A stretch of DNA of 6,293 nt from WTJX01 sp045106295. Its GTDB lineage: Bacteria; Bacteroidota; Bacteroidia; Cytophagales; JAAEPT01. Below, in pieces: positions 5,236 through 6,293 of this stretch. Position numbers and translations under genes: made by a program. A model generated the notes under the pieces. That model saw only the letters and a list, made by a program, of their open reading frames with translations. It was not told where the DNA came from and did not search any database. The DNA is taken from the NCBI GenBank assembly GCA_045106295.1, contig JBGCEI010000165.1, forward strand, positions 1 to 6,293, read 5' to 3'. Numbering within the stretch: the stretch's first letter is position 1; every line of letters starts with the position of its first letter.

Positions 5236-6057
5236 CTAATCTTCTTTATGTAAATGGATATCCATTTGAGGGAATGGGATGTTCAATCCTTCTTTGTTGA
5301 ATGTATTGTAAACTTGCTCGTTCAAGTCAAATAAAACAGTGAAATAATCGCTTGCTTTTACCCATGCACGGACGGTGAAATTTACAGAACTGTCGGCTAA
5401 CTCAGATACGGCTACAAACGGTTTGTCTGGATGATTAATAATGAGTGGCTGTTTATCGAGCAGTTGTAACAATATTTCTTTTGCTTTTGTTGTGTTATCT
5501 CCATACCCTATTCCATAGGTAGTAACAATTCTTCTAAATCCTTCTTTTGTGTAATTGATAATGACACCATTAGCCAAGGGACCGTTTGGAATAATAACAG
5601 TTCTGTTATCTAGTGTGATGAGGTACGTATTGAATACCTGAATCTCTTTTACTGTACCAATATGACCTTGTGCTTCTATAACATCTTTTACCTTGAAGGG
5701 TTTAATTACCAGAATAATAATTCCACCAGCAAAATTCTGTAAGGTACCAGATAATGCTAACCCGATAGCAAATCCAGCAGCACCTAGTAGTGCAATTATG
5801 GAGGCCATACTGACACCTAATAAAGTGACGGCCATCAGGATAACTGTGATTTTAAGCGTAATATTTATGAGAGACTTTAAAAAAGGGGGGATTGATTCGT
5901 CTAGAGATTGCTTGATTAAGATTTTGTTTAAGCGGTTCGTAAATAGCTTCACGAATTTGAATCCAATAAATAAGATCAGTAAAGCACCTATTATCCTAGG
6001 TCCATAATAGACGGCTAATTCAAGTCCTTTTTTGTATAAAAATTCAGTTGTTTCCAA
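5236..6057 (-). CDS. mscS: Small-conductance mechanosensitive channel, MscS family
   Basis: MscS channels sit in the inner membrane as heptamers and open under membrane tension, releasing solutes after osmotic downshock. The 273-residue protein is close to the E. coli length (286). Predicted membrane helices are about 18-39 and 61-84, then the pore helix (about 86-118) with the Gly/Ala-packed sequence LGAAGFAIGLALSGTLQNFA (91-110). The beta domain follows with KPFKVKD (119-125), TVIIPNGPL (153-161) and INYT (167-170), and the C-terminal alpha-beta domain ends in IPFPQMDIHLH (260-270), a family signature. The start is TTG at 6057: no ATG or GTG occurs between it and the upstream in-frame stop, and the first internal Met falls inside the membrane region. 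A good promoter lies just upstream (6074-6104). It is the first gene of the operon with rlmN and the small basic-tailed protein. Confidence 0.95.
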   Translation of the reverse strand: METTEFLYKKGLELAVYYGPRIIGALLILFIGFKFVKLFTNRLNKILIKQSLDESIPPFLKSLINITLKITVILMAVTLLGVSMASIIALLGAAGFAIGLALSGTLQNFAGGIIILVIKPFKVKDVIEAQGHIGTVKEIQVFNTYLITLDNRTVIIPNGPLANGVIINYTKEGFRRIVTTYGIGYGDNTTKAKEILLQLLDKQPLIINHPDKPFVAVSELADSSVNFTVRAWVKASDYFTVLFDLNEQVYNTFNKEGLNIPFPQMDIHLHKED

Positions 6058-6073
6058 TGTCTTTATTTTTTTA

Positions 6074-6104
6074 CAAAGATAGTTTATTTGTAGTCAGTAT
6101 GAAA
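6074..6104 (-). promoter_or_regulatory. Promoter for the mscS-rlmN operon
   Basis: On the minus strand TATCTTTG (6081 down to 6074) matches the -7 consensus TAnnTTTG exactly. TTTC (6104 to 6101) matches the -33 TTTG at 3 of 4 bases with a 19-nt spacer, typical for Bacteroidota. The element ends 16 nt before the TTG start codon, leaving a short A-rich leader. This is the most convincing promoter in the window. Confidence 0.65.
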
Positions 6105-6108
6105 CTCC

Positions 6109-6125
6109 GTTCAGTAAGACTGAAC
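6109..6125. repeat. Perfect inverted repeat beside the mscS promoter
   Basis: GTTCAGT (6109-6115) and ACTGAAC (6119-6125) are perfect reverse complements around AAG. The site ends 4 bp upstream of the -33 element of the mscS promoter and lies between two divergent genes, a typical place for a dimeric regulator. It is not followed by a T-tract on either strand, so a terminator is unlikely. Confidence 0.5.
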
Positions 6126-6212
6126 AAAATAGAGGGTGTGGTATTAATTAAAAAGGCTGAAATACATTTTATGTCGTAATGTCTTGAAGTCTTATTGTAA
6201 ATTAGAGCTGTT

Positions 6213-6293
6213 ATGAGTAAAGTAAATAAAGAAAATTTCTTTCAAGATGTGTACGAAGTGGTAAAGCTTATCCCTAAAGGTAAAGTGACAAGT
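6213..6293 (+). CDS. MGMT-like (alkyltransferase-family) protein, 3'-truncated by window edge
   Basis: Only the first 27 codons are inside the window. The segment FFQDVYEVVKLIPKGKVTS (residues 9-27) matches the start of the DNA-binding domain of the O6-methylguanine-DNA methyltransferase family, where VY..V..IP.GKVT is followed by the helix-turn-helix. Because this domain begins almost at the start codon, the protein probably lacks the N-terminal domain of full MGMT and belongs to the short MGMT/alkyltransferase-like group that recognises alkylated guanine. Whether it is a true transferase (PCHR motif) or an ATL (Cys replaced, as in PWHR) cannot be seen, because that motif is outside the window. 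The ATG at 6213 is preceded by AT-rich DNA with no clear Shine-Dalgarno sequence. It is transcribed divergently from mscS. Confidence 0.82.
   Translation, partial: MSKVNKENFFQDVYEVVKLIPKGKVTS

Larger units (their letters stand above)
6058..6212. other. 155-nt divergent intergenic region, mscS / MGMT-like
   Basis: This AT-rich region separates two divergent genes. It holds the mscS promoter (6074-6104), a perfect 7-bp inverted repeat (6109-6125), and TCAGTA as a direct repeat (6094-6099 and 6111-6116). Toward the MGMT-like gene the best -7 candidate is TACATTTT (6163-6170), one base off consensus and without a -33 partner. I see no ORF or RNA gene in it. Confidence 0.65.

Noticed and set aside
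5693..6007. 104-codon plus-strand ORF
   Set aside because: It is antisense to the membrane region of mscS; its apparent hydrophobicity mirrors the coding strand.

Overview
The window looks like chromosomal DNA from a low-GC member of the Bacteroidota. The evidence is the housekeeping proteins (DnaB with a Gly/Asp-rich tail, RlmN, an orotate phosphoribosyltransferase with the YCDNRLSLSY motif, a small Cys-rich lipoprotein), start codons with no clear Shine-Dalgarno sequence, and TAnnTTTG (the Bacteroidota -7 promoter element) just upstream of three genes. A genus cannot be named from the sequence alone. There are no tRNA, rRNA, insertion sequence, phage or CRISPR features. Most of the window is ordinary core genome, and I see no multi-gene defence or mobile system.

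Layout: (1) 2-701, plus strand: the 3' part of pyrE, then a 53-residue Cys-rich lipoprotein gene 13 nt downstream. (2) 702-854: a structured convergent intergenic region. (3) 855-1226, minus strand: msrB. (4) 1227-1486: a 260-nt divergent intergenic region with a DnaA-box match, an imperfect direct repeat and a -7-like element next to dnaB. (5) 1487-3043, plus strand: dnaB, convergent with and only 14 nt from (6) a SRAP/HMCES-family gene (3058-3744, minus) that lacks three of the four family active-site residues. (7) 3878-6057, minus strand: a tight operon mscS-rlmN-small basic-tailed protein with 2- and 3-nt gaps. The first two genes use TTG and GTG starts. (8) 6058-6212: a divergent intergenic region with the best promoter in the window and a perfect inverted repeat. 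(9) 6213-6293, plus strand: the first 27 codons of an MGMT-like (alkyltransferase-family) gene running off the end.

Functional themes: replication and DNA maintenance (DnaB, SRAP-like, MGMT-like), damage repair of protein (MsrB), ribosome and tRNA modification (RlmN and its small partner gene), osmotic protection (MscS) and pyrimidine synthesis (PyrE). The points most worth a second look are the apparently catalytically dead SRAP protein, the SSB-like acidic tip on DnaB, a DnaA box in front of dnaB, the Lys/Pro-rich small protein coupled to rlmN, and the two genes whose -7-like motif sits so close to the ATG that their mRNAs could be leaderless.
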